A stretch of DNA of 64,000 nucleotides. Origin: Polaromonas sp. (GTDB taxonomy: Bacteria; Pseudomonadota; Gammaproteobacteria; Burkholderiales; Burkholderiaceae_C). Shown one piece after another: positions 55,742 through 64,000 of the stretch (position 1 is the first letter of the stretch; each line of letters starts with the position of its first letter). The stretch lies in assembly GCF_012927455.1 (NCBI RefSeq), contig NZ_JABBPE010000011.1, forward strand, positions 1-64,000, in the 5' to 3' direction. The position numbers and the translations under genes are program-made. Below the pieces are notes generated by a model. That model made no database searches and was not told the DNA's origin. It worked only from the letters and a program-made list of their open reading frames with translations.

Positions 55742-55773
55742 AACGGGCGTGAGTAGCTATTTATTTGATAGCG
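55728..55773 (+). repeat. 45-bp dispersed repeat, copy 9 (overlaps lgt 3' end)
   Basis: GCAGCCCATATAAAACGGGC, then GTGAGTAGCTAT and GATAGC. It contains the lgt stop codon. Confidence 0.85.
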
Positions 55774-56096
55774 ATCGATTTCTGCCTCACGCCCGATAGG
55801 GTGTAGCACCTTCTCGCGGTTCTGCGGTTCTGCGGTTTTGCGGCGCTGTCTGCGGCGTCGCACTGCGGCGCGCCTCGTCGCGCATCGGCTTGGAAGATCG
55901 AAGATGAAAGATGGCTGCGCCTCCAGGAGCCCGGCAGTAGTGGCGAGGTCGCCCGGCGGCTTCGGGTTTACACGGGTGATTTAGGCGCGCCACCGGCTTG
56001 AAACCAGTTCTGGTCTTATCCATAATTACGGGTAATTACCAAAAATTATGCTTATCCGAAGCCGGCAAGTTTGAACGTCCAGCAGGAAACCCAGCC
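55774..56096. other. Spacer between lgt and the malonate operon
   Basis: About 320 bases without a gene. Holds short direct repeats of TTCTGCGG and TTTTGCGG around 55814-55845 and the operator-like palindrome at 56023-56038. Confidence 0.65.
56023..56038. promoter_or_regulatory. Operator-like palindrome upstream of gntR
   Basis: Perfect seven-base arms TAATTAC and GTAATTA around GG. Located about 60 bases before the gntR start, likely the autoregulatory site of the malonate operon regulator. Confidence 0.6.
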
Positions 56097-56765
56097 ATGC
56101 GCCTTGTCCCCCATTCGCTGCATCAGGAAGTCGCCGCTACCTTGCGCGAGCAGATTTTCGCGGGCCAGTTGGTGCCTGGCAGCTTTCTGGACGAGGCCGC
56201 ACTGTGCGAGCGGCTGGAGATTTCCCGCACGCCGCTGCGCGAGGCGCTCAAGGTGCTGACGGCCGAGGGCCTGCTGCGCCATGAGCCGCGGCGCGGCTGC
56301 TTTGTCAATGAAGTGACCGAGCAAGACCTTGACGATATTTTCCCGGTGATTGCGTTGCTGGAAGGGCGCTGTGCCTACGAGGCGGCGCGCCATGCCACAG
56401 ATGCCGATCTGGCGGCGCTCGCCACGCTGCACGAGCGGCTAAATAACTATGCACGGGCCGGCCGCATCAATGATTACTACGCCACCAATTTCGCGATTCA
56501 CGAGGCGATTATTTTGCTGGCCAACAACCGCTGGCTGGCGCAAGCGATTGCTGATTTGCGCAAAATTCTCAAGCTGGCCCGTCTGCAGCAGTTGCATGCG
56601 CCGGGACGCCTGGCGCAAAGCCTGTCGGAACACATGACGGTGTTTGCCGCGCTGAAAAGCCGTGACAGCGAGGGTGCGGAAGCCGCCATGCGCACGCACC
56701 TGACGCGCCAGCGGGAGGCGCTGCGCGAGCTGGCGCGCAGCCAACACTCCAGGGTTGCATCATGA
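56097..56765 (+). CDS. GntR-family (FadR subgroup) regulator of the malonate operon
   Basis: Started at ATG 56097 (222 residues), with AGGA nine bases upstream; an open frame extends back to 55998. The winged helix is LREQIFAGQLVPGSFLDEAALCERLEISRTPLREALKVLTAEGLL (about residues 13-57), followed by the FadR/FCD all-helical ligand domain. The next gene overlaps it by four bases (ATGA). Genes beyond handle malonate, so it likely senses malonate or malonyl-CoA. Confidence 0.9.
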   Translation: MRLVPHSLHQEVAATLREQIFAGQLVPGSFLDEAALCERLEISRTPLREALKVLTAEGLLRHEPRRGCFVNEVTEQDLDDIFPVIALLEGRCAYEAARHATDADLAALATLHERLNNYARAGRINDYYATNFAIHEAIILLANNRWLAQAIADLRKILKLARLQQLHAPGRLAQSLSEHMTVFAALKSRDSEGAEAAMRTHLTRQREALRELARSQHSRVAS

Positions 56766-58243
56766 GCGCCGCTGACTGGTTCAGCCGCAAGGTCTCGCGC
56801 TTCACGGCAACCGATAAAAAAGAAACAAAAGTGGCTGTAGCCCAATCAGAACGGGCGCAAGCAGCTCCTAAAAAAATAGCACCCGGAGCCGGGCAACCGG
56901 CCCGCAGCAGCCACGAACGGCTGAAGGCCACGCTGAGCCAGAAAGACGAGGCGCTGTCGCCGCGGGTGCTGCGCCGCACGCTGCAGGAGCTCCAGGCCAT
57001 CGTCGATCCTGGCGTGAGCGAGGTCGAGGGAGGGCGTCGCGCCATGGCGGTTGCCGCCTGGTATGCGGGGGCGACAACGGAGCGGCGCCGTGACCTGTGG
57101 CTGCTGATGAGCGAGCAGTTCGTCGCCAACACGCAAAAGGTCAATGTGGCGCAAGCCCAATTGGCCGCCGCCGTGGGCACACCGGATGAAGCGGTGGCCG
57201 AGGTGCATTACCGGCGTGCCACCGTGTCGCCGCGCCGTCGCTTGCTGCAGCGTTTCAGCGTGTATCCCGGAGGGATCCAGTTTCTGGTGGATATGCGTGC
57301 CGAAATGCAGCATAGCCTGAGGACCGACAAGCGGCTGCTGGCGTTGGATGTCGAGATGGAATACATGTTTTCCACCTGGTTTGACGTGGGTTTCCTGGAC
57401 CTGCGCCGCATCAGCTGGGACTCGCCTGCTTCGTTGATAGAAAAACTGATCAAGTACGAGGCGGTACATGACATCAAGAGCTGGGCCGACGTCAAGAACC
57501 GGCTCGACAGCGACCGCCGCTGCTACGGGTTTTTTCATCCGCGTCTGCCCGAAGTGCCCTTGATTTTTGTTGAAGTCGCGCTGGTCGACAGCATGACCGG
57601 CGACATCATGCCGCTGCTCGATGAACTGGCCGCAGCGGAGGATCTGAAAAAAGCGACGACGGCTATTTTTTATTCCATTAGCAACACGCAGCCTGGCCTG
57701 CGTGGCGTGAGCTTTGGCGACTCGCTGATCAAGCGCGTGGTGGAGACGCTGAAGGAAGAGTTCCCCAGGCTCAGGGTATTTGCCACGCTGTCGCCGATAC
57801 CGGGCTTTCGCGCCTGGCTGGGCAAACATGCGGCGGCCATGCTGGACAAGCTGGGCGAGAAGGAGCGCGCGGCGCTGGGCCGGGCGCTCGGCTTTGAGCC
57901 GCCCAGCGCAGCGCACTTGCTCACGGCGGCCGAGGGCGCGCTGGCCCTGCCCGAGAAATCGCCGCTGCGCCTGATGCTGCTCCGATGCGCCGCCCACTAC
58001 CTGGGCCAGGGGCTGGAAGCGGGTGGCAAACCAGTCGATCCGGTGGCGCGCTTTCATCTGGGCAACGGCGCCCGCGTCGAACGGCTCAACTGGGCTGGCG
58101 ACCCCTCGCCCAAGGGGCTGAAACAGTCTTACGGCATCATGGTGAACTATCTTTACGACCTGAAGCGCCTGGATAAGCACCGCGCATTGCTGGCGCAAGG
58201 GAAAATTCCGGTATCAGGTGGCGTGGAGGCTTTGTATATTTGA
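56762..58243 (+). CDS. Malonyl-CoA decarboxylase
   Basis: A 493-residue enzyme converting malonyl-CoA to acetyl-CoA and CO2. Family hallmarks include RISWDSPASLIEKLIKYEAVHDIKSWADVKNRLDSDRRCYGFFHPRLP and FHLGNGARVERLNWAGDPS, with the catalytic His/Ser region present. A 45-bp repeat copy sits near the N-terminus and encodes in-frame AVAQSERAQAAPKKIA at about residues 25-40, a poorly conserved part. Second gene of the operon. Confidence 0.93.
   Translation: MSAADWFSRKVSRFTATDKKETKVAVAQSERAQAAPKKIAPGAGQPARSSHERLKATLSQKDEALSPRVLRRTLQELQAIVDPGVSEVEGGRRAMAVAAWYAGATTERRRDLWLLMSEQFVANTQKVNVAQAQLAAAVGTPDEAVAEVHYRRATVSPRRRLLQRFSVYPGGIQFLVDMRAEMQHSLRTDKRLLALDVEMEYMFSTWFDVGFLDLRRISWDSPASLIEKLIKYEAVHDIKSWADVKNRLDSDRRCYGFFHPRLPEVPLIFVEVALVDSMTGDIMPLLDELAAAEDLKKATTAIFYSISNTQPGLRGVSFGDSLIKRVVETLKEEFPRLRVFATLSPIPGFRAWLGKHAAAMLDKLGEKERAALGRALGFEPPSAAHLLTAAEGALALPEKSPLRLMLLRCAAHYLGQGLEAGGKPVDPVARFHLGNGARVERLNWAGDPSPKGLKQSYGIMVNYLYDLKRLDKHRALLAQGKIPVSGGVEALYI
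56834..56880 (+). repeat. 45-bp dispersed repeat, copy 10 (inside malonyl-CoA decarboxylase)
   Basis: CTGTAGCCCAATCAGAACGG, then GCGCAAGCAGCT and AAATAGC. Sense orientation, in-frame. Confidence 0.85.
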
Positions 58244-58314
58244 ACGTGATGCCTGGCATCAGTGCAGCCGTTTTTTTTTGGTTTTTTTCGATTCAACAAT
58301 AGCAGGAGACAAGC

Positions 58315-59310
58315 ATGACATTCAGCCTCGAATTTCCGGGCTCGCGGCGCGACGTATTGCGCGCCGCAGCGGCCAGCGTCGCGGCATATTCCTTCGGCAG
58401 CCAGGCTCAGTCGGCCTGGCCCGCCAAGCCGGTGACGCTGATCGTGCCGTTTCCCGCAGGCGGCGGCACCGACGCCTTTGCCCGGCCGCTGTCAGCGCAG
58501 TTCGCCAAGATGAGCGGCAAGCCGCTGATCATTGACAACCGCGGCGGCGCAGGCGGCACACTGGGCGCCAGTATTGCGGCCAAGGCTGCGCCCGATGGCT
58601 ACACGCTTTTCATGGGTGCCGTGCATCACGCGATTGCGCCGTCCATGTATCCGAAGCTTGACTACGACCTTGAAAAGGACTTTGTGCCGCTCGCGCTGAT
58701 GGCCAACGTGCCGCAGGTACTGGTGGTCAACCCCAAAAACATTTCCGGCGATTTCAAGGCCTTTTTAGCCCAGGTTGTCAGCAAACCGGGACGCTATAAC
58801 TATGGTTCTGCAGGTGCCGGTACTTCGCACCATCTGGCGGGCGAGTTGTTCAAACAGCAGACCAAAACCTTTATCACCCATATTCCCTACCGCGGCGCGG
58901 GTCCGGCGCTGCAGGATTTGATCTCGGGCAACGTCGACATGATGTTCGACGGCCTGGGTTCGTCGGCCAATCACATCAAGGGTGGCCGTATCAAGGCACT
59001 GATGGTGTCAGGACTTAAACGTAATCCGGCTTTTCCCGACGTGCCGTGCGCCGCCGAACTGGGGCTGCCCGACTACACCGTGACCACCTGGTACGGGATG
59101 TGGGCGCCCAAGGGCACACCGGCCGAGGTGCAGGCGCGCATTGTCGAAGAACTGCGCAAGGCGGCCGCCAGCGAAGAACTCAAAACCGTCTGGGCCAGCA
59201 ATGGTGCAGAGTTTGGCAATTTGACGCCGGCGCAGTTTGGCGCGTTTGTGAGGGCTGAAATCAGGCGCTGGGCGGCAGTCGTCAAGGCCTCTGGCGCCCG
59301 GCTGGAGTAG
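58315..59310 (+). CDS. Bug-type (TctC) tripartite tricarboxylate transporter binding protein
   Basis: A 331-residue exported protein with a twin-Arg-like start (SRRDVLRAAAASVAAYSFGSQAQSA). The mature part begins WPAKPVTLIVPFPAGGGTDAFAR, the hallmark of the Bug family found in large numbers in betaproteobacteria. It binds a small carboxylate in the periplasm; operon context suggests malonate. No TctA/TctB permease genes are nearby. Confidence 0.9.
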   Translation: MTFSLEFPGSRRDVLRAAAASVAAYSFGSQAQSAWPAKPVTLIVPFPAGGGTDAFARPLSAQFAKMSGKPLIIDNRGGAGGTLGASIAAKAAPDGYTLFMGAVHHAIAPSMYPKLDYDLEKDFVPLALMANVPQVLVVNPKNISGDFKAFLAQVVSKPGRYNYGSAGAGTSHHLAGELFKQQTKTFITHIPYRGAGPALQDLISGNVDMMFDGLGSSANHIKGGRIKALMVSGLKRNPAFPDVPCAAELGLPDYTVTTWYGMWAPKGTPAEVQARIVEELRKAAASEELKTVWASNGAEFGNLTPAQFGAFVRAEIRRWAAVVKASGARLE

Positions 59311-59315
59311 ATATG

Positions 59316-59480
59316 GCCCCCACGCTTGTCGCTTCGCGTACTGCGCTGCCCCCCGAGGGGGCTGCTGCGCCTGCGGCCCGGCAAAGCCGGTTCCGCGGCC
59401 CTGACTGGCATGGAACCTCTGCGGCCGTTTCCATCGCCTCGCTGCCTCCAAAGGGGACTGGCCTTGCTTGGGGCGGCCCG
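59316..59480 (-). repeat. Second dispersed repeat family, intergenic copy
   Basis: On the minus strand GGGGGGCAGCGC and AGCGTGGGGGC match the block in the RND permease (5826-5894). Additional palindromic blocks (GGCCCGGCAAAGCCGG; GGGGCGGCCCGGCGC) extend it. It fills most of the gap between the Bug and hydratase genes. Confidence 0.6.
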
Positions 59481-59533
59481 GCGCGGCGGCCGTTGGTTTT
59501 CTCTCTCGGCGCCGGCTGGCTGTCTTCAGTTCG

Positions 59534-60316
59534 ATGAGCGGTGCGGTTCAGCTTAAAGTGACCGGCCCTTTGGCCTTTGTCACGCTCTCACACCCCGGCA
59601 AATTCAACGCCATGTCGCGCGTGATGTGGCGCCAGTTGCGTGCCGCGTTCGAAGGTATCCAGCAGCGCAGCGATCTTCTTTGCGTGCTGATTCAGGGTGA
59701 CGGCGGCCACTTCTGTGCCGGCGGTGACATCTCTGAATATGCCAGCTTTCGCTTTGAAGAAGCCAGCCTGCACGATTTTCATGAAAACGAGGTGTGGGGC
59801 GGTTTGCAGGCCATGCTGGACTGCGACGCGCCCATCGTCGCGCGGATTGACGGCAACTGCATGGGCGCCGGCCTTGAAATCGCCAGTTGCTGCGACATCC
59901 GTATCGCGGCGGACAGCGCCCGTTTTAGCGCACCGATTGCCCGGCTCGGTTTTCCCATGGCACCGCGCGAAGCCGCGCTGGTCATGCGTGCCGTCGGCGA
60001 ACTGACGGCTAGAGAGATGCTGCTGACGGCAGCTGTGCTGGATGCGCAGGAGATGAAGCAGCGCGGCTTCTTGAACCAGCTGGTGCCGGCTGACGCGCTG
60101 TGCGCTGCCGCACTCGCGCGGGTTGACCGAATCAAGCCGCTGGGGCCGCGTGCGGCGCGCCTGAATAAACAGGCGTTAAGGGCTATAGCCCAGATACCAC
60201 GGGCGCAAGCGGCTATAGATTTAATAGCAAATGCTTATGCTTATGCGGCCTCTGCTGAACACCGCGAGGGCGTGACGGCCTTCATTGAAAAACGCGAGCC
60301 GCAGTTTGCCCGTTGA
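59534..60316 (+). CDS. Enoyl-CoA hydratase/isomerase family protein
   Basis: Started at ATG 59534 (260 residues); the frame opens further upstream within the repeat block. Crotonase fold: GHFCAGGDISEYASF forms the oxyanion hole and NCMGAGLEIASCCDIRIAA the second conserved loop. A 45-bp repeat copy in the last quarter encodes in-frame AIAQIPRAQAAIDLIAN. Its exact substrate in a malonate operon is unclear. Confidence 0.9.
   Translation: MSGAVQLKVTGPLAFVTLSHPGKFNAMSRVMWRQLRAAFEGIQQRSDLLCVLIQGDGGHFCAGGDISEYASFRFEEASLHDFHENEVWGGLQAMLDCDAPIVARIDGNCMGAGLEIASCCDIRIAADSARFSAPIARLGFPMAPREAALVMRAVGELTAREMLLTAAVLDAQEMKQRGFLNQLVPADALCAAALARVDRIKPLGPRAARLNKQALRAIAQIPRAQAAIDLIANAYAYAASAEHREGVTAFIEKREPQFAR
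60183..60228 (+). repeat. 45-bp dispersed repeat, copy 11 (inside enoyl-CoA hydratase)
   Basis: CTATAGCCCAGATACCACGG, then GCGCAAGCGGCTAT and TTAATAGC. Sense orientation, in-frame. Confidence 0.85.
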
Positions 60317-60370
60317 ACGCCCCCATATTTTAATTTTCAATTTTCAAAACGACAGATTCGCCGGATTTCC

Positions 60371-61900
60371 ATGAAAAACCATAACCTGTTTGCAGCGCTG
60401 CGTGCTGCTTTCCCCGCCGCGCTCGACCAGGTCGCGATTGAAACCGACAACGGCCTGCGCTATTCATGGGCCGATCTGGAACGGGCCACGGCCATGATGG
60501 CCAACCTGCTGCAATCGCTGGGCTTGCCAGCCGGCGCGCGCATCGCGGTGCAGGTTGAAAAATCGGTCGAAGCCTTGATGCTGTACCTGGCGACCTTGCG
60601 CGCCGGCTATGTGTTTTTGCCGCTGAACACCGCCTACCTGAGTGCCGAGATCGAGTATTTCATCGGCAACGCCGAGCCCGCTGTGGTGGTCTGCAGCAGC
60701 AAGAATTTCGGTTGGGTCAGCAAGATTGCCTTCAAGGCGGGCACGCAGAACGTCTTCACGCTGGACGACGACCGCAGCGGCTCGCTGCTGGCTCGCGCCG
60801 CACACTGCAGCGACCAACACGCGGTGGCCCTCATGCAGCAGGACGACCTGGCCGCGATTTTGTACACCAGCGGCACCACCGGCCGCAGCAAGGGCGCCAT
60901 GCTGTCGCATGGCAACCTGCTGAGCAACGCGCTGGTGCTCAAGGCGTATTGGGGTTGGCAAAAGAATGATGTGTTGATTCATGCCTTGCCGATTTTTCAT
61001 GTGCACGGGCTGTTTGTGGCAGTTCACGGCGCGCTCATCAACGGCAGCAAGATGATCTGGCTGGCTAAATTTGACCCGAAGCTGGTGGTTGAAAAACTGC
61101 CGCAGGCGACCGTCTTCATGGGCGTGCCCACACTGTATGTGCGCCTGCTGGCCGAACCCGGGCTGGACCGCGACGCCTGCCGCAACATGCGGCTGTTCAT
61201 TGCGGGTTCGGCGCCGCTGCTGATCGAAACCTTCACTGAATGGCAGCAGCGCACCGGCCACACCATTTTGGAACGCTACGGCATGTCCGAGACCGCCATG
61301 CTGACTTCCAACCCCTACCAGGGCCACCAGGGTGATGGGCGGCGCGGCGGTACCGTGGGTTTTGCATTGCCCGGCGTAAGCCTGCGCGTGCAAAGCGATG
61401 CGGGACTGCCTCTGCCCGTCGGCGAGATTGGCGGCATTCAGGTCAAAGGGCCGAACGTCTTCATGGGCTACTGGCGCATGCCTGAAAAAACCGCCGAGGA
61501 ATTCACCGCCGACGGCTATTTCAAGACCGGTGACGTCGGCAAGATTGACGAGCGGGGCTACATCACCATCGTCGGGCGCAGCAAGGATTTGATCATCAGC
61601 GGTGGCTATAACGTCTACCCTGCCGAGATCGAAGGCTACATCAACGACATGGACGGCGTGGCTGAGAGCGCGCTGGTCGGCGTGCCGCATCCGGACTTTG
61701 GCGAAGTCGGGGTGGCGGTCGTCATCGCCAAGCCGGGCGTCACGCTCGATGCGGCTCAGATCGTGGCCGCTCTCAAGTCCAAACTGGCTAATTTCAAGAT
61801 ACCCAAGCAGTGCTTCGTCGTCAGCGAACTGCCGCGCAACACCATGGGCAAGGTGCAAAAGAACCTGTTGCGCGAGCAGCACAAAAGCCTCTTTGGTTGA
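60371..61900 (+). CDS. Malonyl-CoA synthetase (malonate-CoA ligase)
   Basis: A 509-residue adenylate-forming enzyme. The AMP-binding motif is LYTSGTTGRSKGAMLSHGN, and the hinge region YFKTGDVGKIDERGYITIVGRSKDLIISGGYNVYPAEIE and Lys-containing PRNTMGKVQKNLLR follow. Sequence and position beside malonyl-CoA decarboxylase match MatB, which activates malonate so the decarboxylase can make acetyl-CoA. Last gene of the operon. Confidence 0.9.
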   Translation: MKNHNLFAALRAAFPAALDQVAIETDNGLRYSWADLERATAMMANLLQSLGLPAGARIAVQVEKSVEALMLYLATLRAGYVFLPLNTAYLSAEIEYFIGNAEPAVVVCSSKNFGWVSKIAFKAGTQNVFTLDDDRSGSLLARAAHCSDQHAVALMQQDDLAAILYTSGTTGRSKGAMLSHGNLLSNALVLKAYWGWQKNDVLIHALPIFHVHGLFVAVHGALINGSKMIWLAKFDPKLVVEKLPQATVFMGVPTLYVRLLAEPGLDRDACRNMRLFIAGSAPLLIETFTEWQQRTGHTILERYGMSETAMLTSNPYQGHQGDGRRGGTVGFALPGVSLRVQSDAGLPLPVGEIGGIQVKGPNVFMGYWRMPEKTAEEFTADGYFKTGDVGKIDERGYITIVGRSKDLIISGGYNVYPAEIEGYINDMDGVAESALVGVPHPDFGEVGVAVVIAKPGVTLDAAQIVAALKSKLANFKIPKQCFVVSELPRNTMGKVQKNLLREQHKSLFG

Positions 61901-61914
61901 AGCGGCGCTGGAAC

Positions 61915-61962
61915 GCTATTAATTTAATAGCTGCCTACGCCCGCCTTATATGGGCTAGGGGC
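61915..61962 (-). repeat. 45-bp dispersed repeat, copy 12
   Basis: Minus-strand GGCCCCTAGCCCATATAAGG, then CGGGCGTAGGCAGCTAT and AATAGC; between the ligase and uspA genes. Confidence 0.85.
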
Positions 61963-61965
61963 CAA

Positions 61966-62409
61966 TTACCTCAATACCAGCACCGGAACATGTGAATGCG
62001 TCAGCACATGGATGGTTTCGCTGCCCAGCAGCAGGCGCTTAAGACCACGCCGTCCATGCGAGGCCATCACAATCAGGTCGCATTTGTGTTTTTTGGCGGC
62101 GGCGACAATGGCCTCGGCGATCAGGTCTGACTTGACGGTGACGGCCTTGGCCGTGACGCCCTTGGCCTCGGCGCTGGCTTTCACGCCATCGACTATGGTC
62201 TGCGCCCCTTCAGCCCATTGCTGCTCGACCTTGGCCACGTCCTGCACCGAGACCGCCATGCCGCCCTCAAAATAGCTAAGCGGGTAGCGCGGCACCACCT
62301 TGAGCGCCACGATTTTCGCGCCCGTGAGTTCGGCCAGCTTGATTCCGCTGCTGACGGCTTTGCGGGATAAGGTTGATCCATCGGTGGCTATAAGAATGCA
62401 TTGGTACAT
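61966..62409 (-). CDS. Universal stress protein (UspA family)
   Basis: Started at ATG 62409 (147 residues), MYQCILIATDGSTLSRKAV; the frame extends upstream without support. The ATP-binding pattern GRRGLKRLLLGSET is near the C-terminus, with ATDGS at the start. Universal stress proteins respond to starvation or low oxygen. It is divergent from the P-type ATPase with an FNR box in the gap, indicating oxygen-dependent control. Confidence 0.9.
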   Translation of the reverse strand: MYQCILIATDGSTLSRKAVSSGIKLAELTGAKIVALKVVPRYPLSYFEGGMAVSVQDVAKVEQQWAEGAQTIVDGVKASAEAKGVTAKAVTVKSDLIAEAIVAAAKKHKCDLIVMASHGRRGLKRLLLGSETIHVLTHSHVPVLVLR

Positions 62410-62467
62410 GGCCGAATTCCTGATGTTGCAAGAAAGTCCTACCTTAAGCCAATAGATGACTCTGGAA

Positions 62468-62481
62468 TTGATGCATATCAA
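62468..62481. promoter_or_regulatory. Perfect FNR/Anr box
   Basis: TTGAT-GCAT-ATCAA matches the FNR consensus (TTGAT-N4-ATCAA) at all ten fixed bases and is fully palindromic. It lies between uspA (start 62409) and the P-type ATPase (start 62516), so it can serve either. Confidence 0.85.
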
Positions 62482-62515
62482 GGTTCCATGCCGCCGCTGC
62501 CATTAGTCTTGGCAC

Positions 62516-64000
62516 ATGCCAGTTGCAGTCTTTTCATGCGAAGCGGTCGGCCTCCCGTCTGCGCTATCCGCCCCCTCCGCTACAGCCGCCGATATAACCG
62601 CCGATATAACCGGTACAGCAGGTGCATCGACCGAAGCGCGCAGCAACCGCCTGAAGCTGTTCGATGAGCCCGAAGAATGGGCACTTTTCAGCCGGGCCTG
62701 CGACGCGCCCTCGGCCTCCGTCCAGCAGCTCTGGGAATCGCAGCTGGTGGTGCAGGGCATGCATTGCGCGGCCTGCTCGCTTACGCTGGAACAGGCGCTG
62801 ATGGGTATTCCCGGCGTGCTGGCTGCGCGCGTCAGTGCCGCCAGCGAGCGCGCCAGCATCGTCTGGTCGGCTGCGCATACCCGGCCCTCGCAATGGATGG
62901 ACCTGCCGCTGGCGCTGGGCTACCGCCTGCTGCCCGCCGCTGATGCATTTGTTCCCGACCATGGCCGCAAGGAGGCGCGTCTGGCGCTTTGGCGCTGGCT
63001 GGTGGCCGGGTTTTGCATGATGCAGGTCATGATGTATGCCTTTCCGTCTTATATCGCCGGGCCGGGAGACATCACGCCAGACATTGAAAAGCTGCTGCGC
63101 TGGGCCTCCTGGGTCTTGAGTCTGCCGGTGCTGCTGTTTTCGTGCCGGCCATTTTTTGCCAATGCGCTGCGCGACCTGAAGCGGCGCAGCATCAGCATGG
63201 ATTTGCCGGTGGCGCTCGGCATCGCCATCACTTTCGCGGTCAGCAGCGTGGCCACCTTTGAACCGCAAGGCTGGTGGAGCCACGAGGTTTACTTTGATTC
63301 GCTGACAATGTTTGTCTTTTTTCTGCTCACCGGCCGCTGGCTGGAGCAGCGCTTGCGCGGGCGCACCGCCCGTTCTCTGGACAGCCTGATGCAGCGACTG
63401 CCCGACAGCGTAGAGCGGCAAGTGGCGAGCGGCCTGTTTGAACGGGTGGCGGTGCGCCGGCTCATGCCGGGCGACTTGATTCGCGTGCTGCCGGGCGAGG
63501 CGTTTCCGGCTGATGGCCGCATTGTGCTGGGTGACACCTTCGCCGATGAGGCGCTGCTCACCGGGGAGTCGCGGCCGGTCGCCCGTCCAGCCGGCTCGCC
63601 GGTGCTGGCCGGCAGCTACAACCTTTCTGGCGTGGTGCAAGTGTGCATTGAACAGACCGGCCAGACCACCCGCTATGCGCAGATCGTGGCCCTGATGGAG
63701 CGGGCCGCCGTGGACAAGCCCCGGCTGGCGCTGCTGGCTGACCGCGTTGCCAAGCCTTTCCTGTGGTTTGTCTTGATTGCCGCGGCGATGGCGGCGGCCT
63801 TCTGGTGGAGCACCGACCCGGCGCGCGCCCTGATGGCAGCGGTGGCCGTGTTGATAGTAACGTGTCCGTGCGCGCTGTCGCTCGCCACGCCCAGCGCCAT
63901 GCTCACTTCTGCCGGGCTGCTGGCGCGGCACGGCGTGCTGGTGCGGCGTTTGCAGGCGCTTGAATCGCTGGCGCAAATAGACACCGTGATTTTTGACAAA
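62516..64000 (+). CDS. Copper-type P-type ATPase, CcoI/FixI-like (partial)
   Basis: The frame from ATG 62516 runs to the window end (495 codons), so the C-terminal half is missing. A heavy-metal domain has GMHCAACSLTLEQAL; membrane helices follow; the phosphatase TGES motif is in LLTGESRPV; the metal channel is CPC in LIVTCPCALSLATPSAM; and the phosphorylation Asp is in the last residues, VIFDK. A 12-base duplication near the start encodes ADITADIT. CcoI-type ATPases supply copper for cbb3 oxidase assembly, which fits the FNR box upstream; ccoNOP genes are probably beyond the window. Confidence 0.9.
   Translation, partial: MPVAVFSCEAVGLPSALSAPSATAADITADITGTAGASTEARSNRLKLFDEPEEWALFSRACDAPSASVQQLWESQLVVQGMHCAACSLTLEQALMGIPGVLAARVSAASERASIVWSAAHTRPSQWMDLPLALGYRLLPAADAFVPDHGRKEARLALWRWLVAGFCMMQVMMYAFPSYIAGPGDITPDIEKLLRWASWVLSLPVLLFSCRPFFANALRDLKRRSISMDLPVALGIAITFAVSSVATFEPQGWWSHEVYFDSLTMFVFFLLTGRWLEQRLRGRTARSLDSLMQRLPDSVERQVASGLFERVAVRRLMPGDLIRVLPGEAFPADGRIVLGDTFADEALLTGESRPVARPAGSPVLAGSYNLSGVVQVCIEQTGQTTRYAQIVALMERAAVDKPRLALLADRVAKPFLWFVLIAAAMAAAFWWSTDPARALMAAVAVLIVTCPCALSLATPSAMLTSAGLLARHGVLVRRLQALESLAQIDTVIFDK

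Noticed and set aside
55814..55852. TTCTGCGG direct repeats as a possible CRISPR or regulatory array
   Set aside because: Units are too short, imperfect and without spacers; most likely slippage-type repeats.

Overview
The window looks like part of a chromosome from a GC-rich betaproteobacterium of the family Comamonadaceae, in the Polaromonas / Rhodoferax neighbourhood. This rests on the gene products and their order (trigger factor-clpP-clpX-lon, hpnC, Trp-rich small protein, Bug-type binding protein) and on a dispersed repeat of about 45 bp, with the core GGGCGCAAGCAGCTAT, that I associate with this family. The species is not determinable from sequence reading alone. No rRNA, CRISPR array or intact prophage was seen.

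Layout. 0-1.9 kb: an accessory edge with the 3' end of an IS21-type istB, a broken gene start beside it, a lipoprotein-like gene pair that may be one frameshifted gene, and a DUF2867 gene. 1.9-7.5 kb: hpnC, divergent from an RND adaptor/permease pair. 7.6-14.4 kb: tRNA-Leu(UAG), the protein quality-control block tig-clpP-clpX-lon (lon has a clear sigma-32 promoter), then tRNA-Gly/Cys/Leu(UAA). 14.4-21.9 kb: a conserved hypothetical gene and a TetR-controlled tripartite RND pump with a perfect palindromic operator. 22-31.5 kb: a minus-strand nitrous oxide reduction cluster, nosZ-R-D-F-Y-L, followed by an unrecognised gene coupled to nosL and a c5-type cytochrome lipoprotein; a near-consensus NsrR site lies upstream of nosZ. 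32-37.9 kb: an oligopeptide ABC transporter (oppABCDF). 37.9-39.9 kb: repeat-rich spacer and an unusual exported protein with two thioredoxin-like CxxC sites. 39.9-51.9 kb: murI with a nucleotidyltransferase-fold gene, class I and class II fumarases, hydrolase/TetR/GST/MBL genes, yqhA, acs, and a small c-type cytochrome. 52-55.7 kb: ilvD/LysR divergent pair and lgt. 56-61.9 kb: a malonate-use operon (GntR, malonyl-CoA decarboxylase, Bug binding protein, enoyl-CoA hydratase, malonyl-CoA ligase). 62-64 kb: uspA divergent from a copper-type P-ATPase (CcoI-like, cut by the window end), with a perfect FNR box between them.

How parts work together. The nos cluster, the two small cytochromes c, the UspA/CcoI pair under an FNR-type box and the NsrR site suggest a facultative organism that can respire nitrous oxide and builds high-affinity oxidase under low oxygen. 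The opp and mat operons, acs and the fumarases fit a heterotroph using peptides and small carboxylic acids.

The most notable signals are: (1) twelve copies of the 45-bp repeat, five of them embedded in-frame inside conserved genes and one carrying the stop codon of lgt; (2) the nosL-coupled gene whose C-terminal half resembles TumE/DUF6516-type toxins; (3) a possible -1 frameshift site TTTAAAG joining two ORFs; (4) the two-thioredoxin exported protein; (5) a NosZ that carries both a Tat motif and a lipobox.
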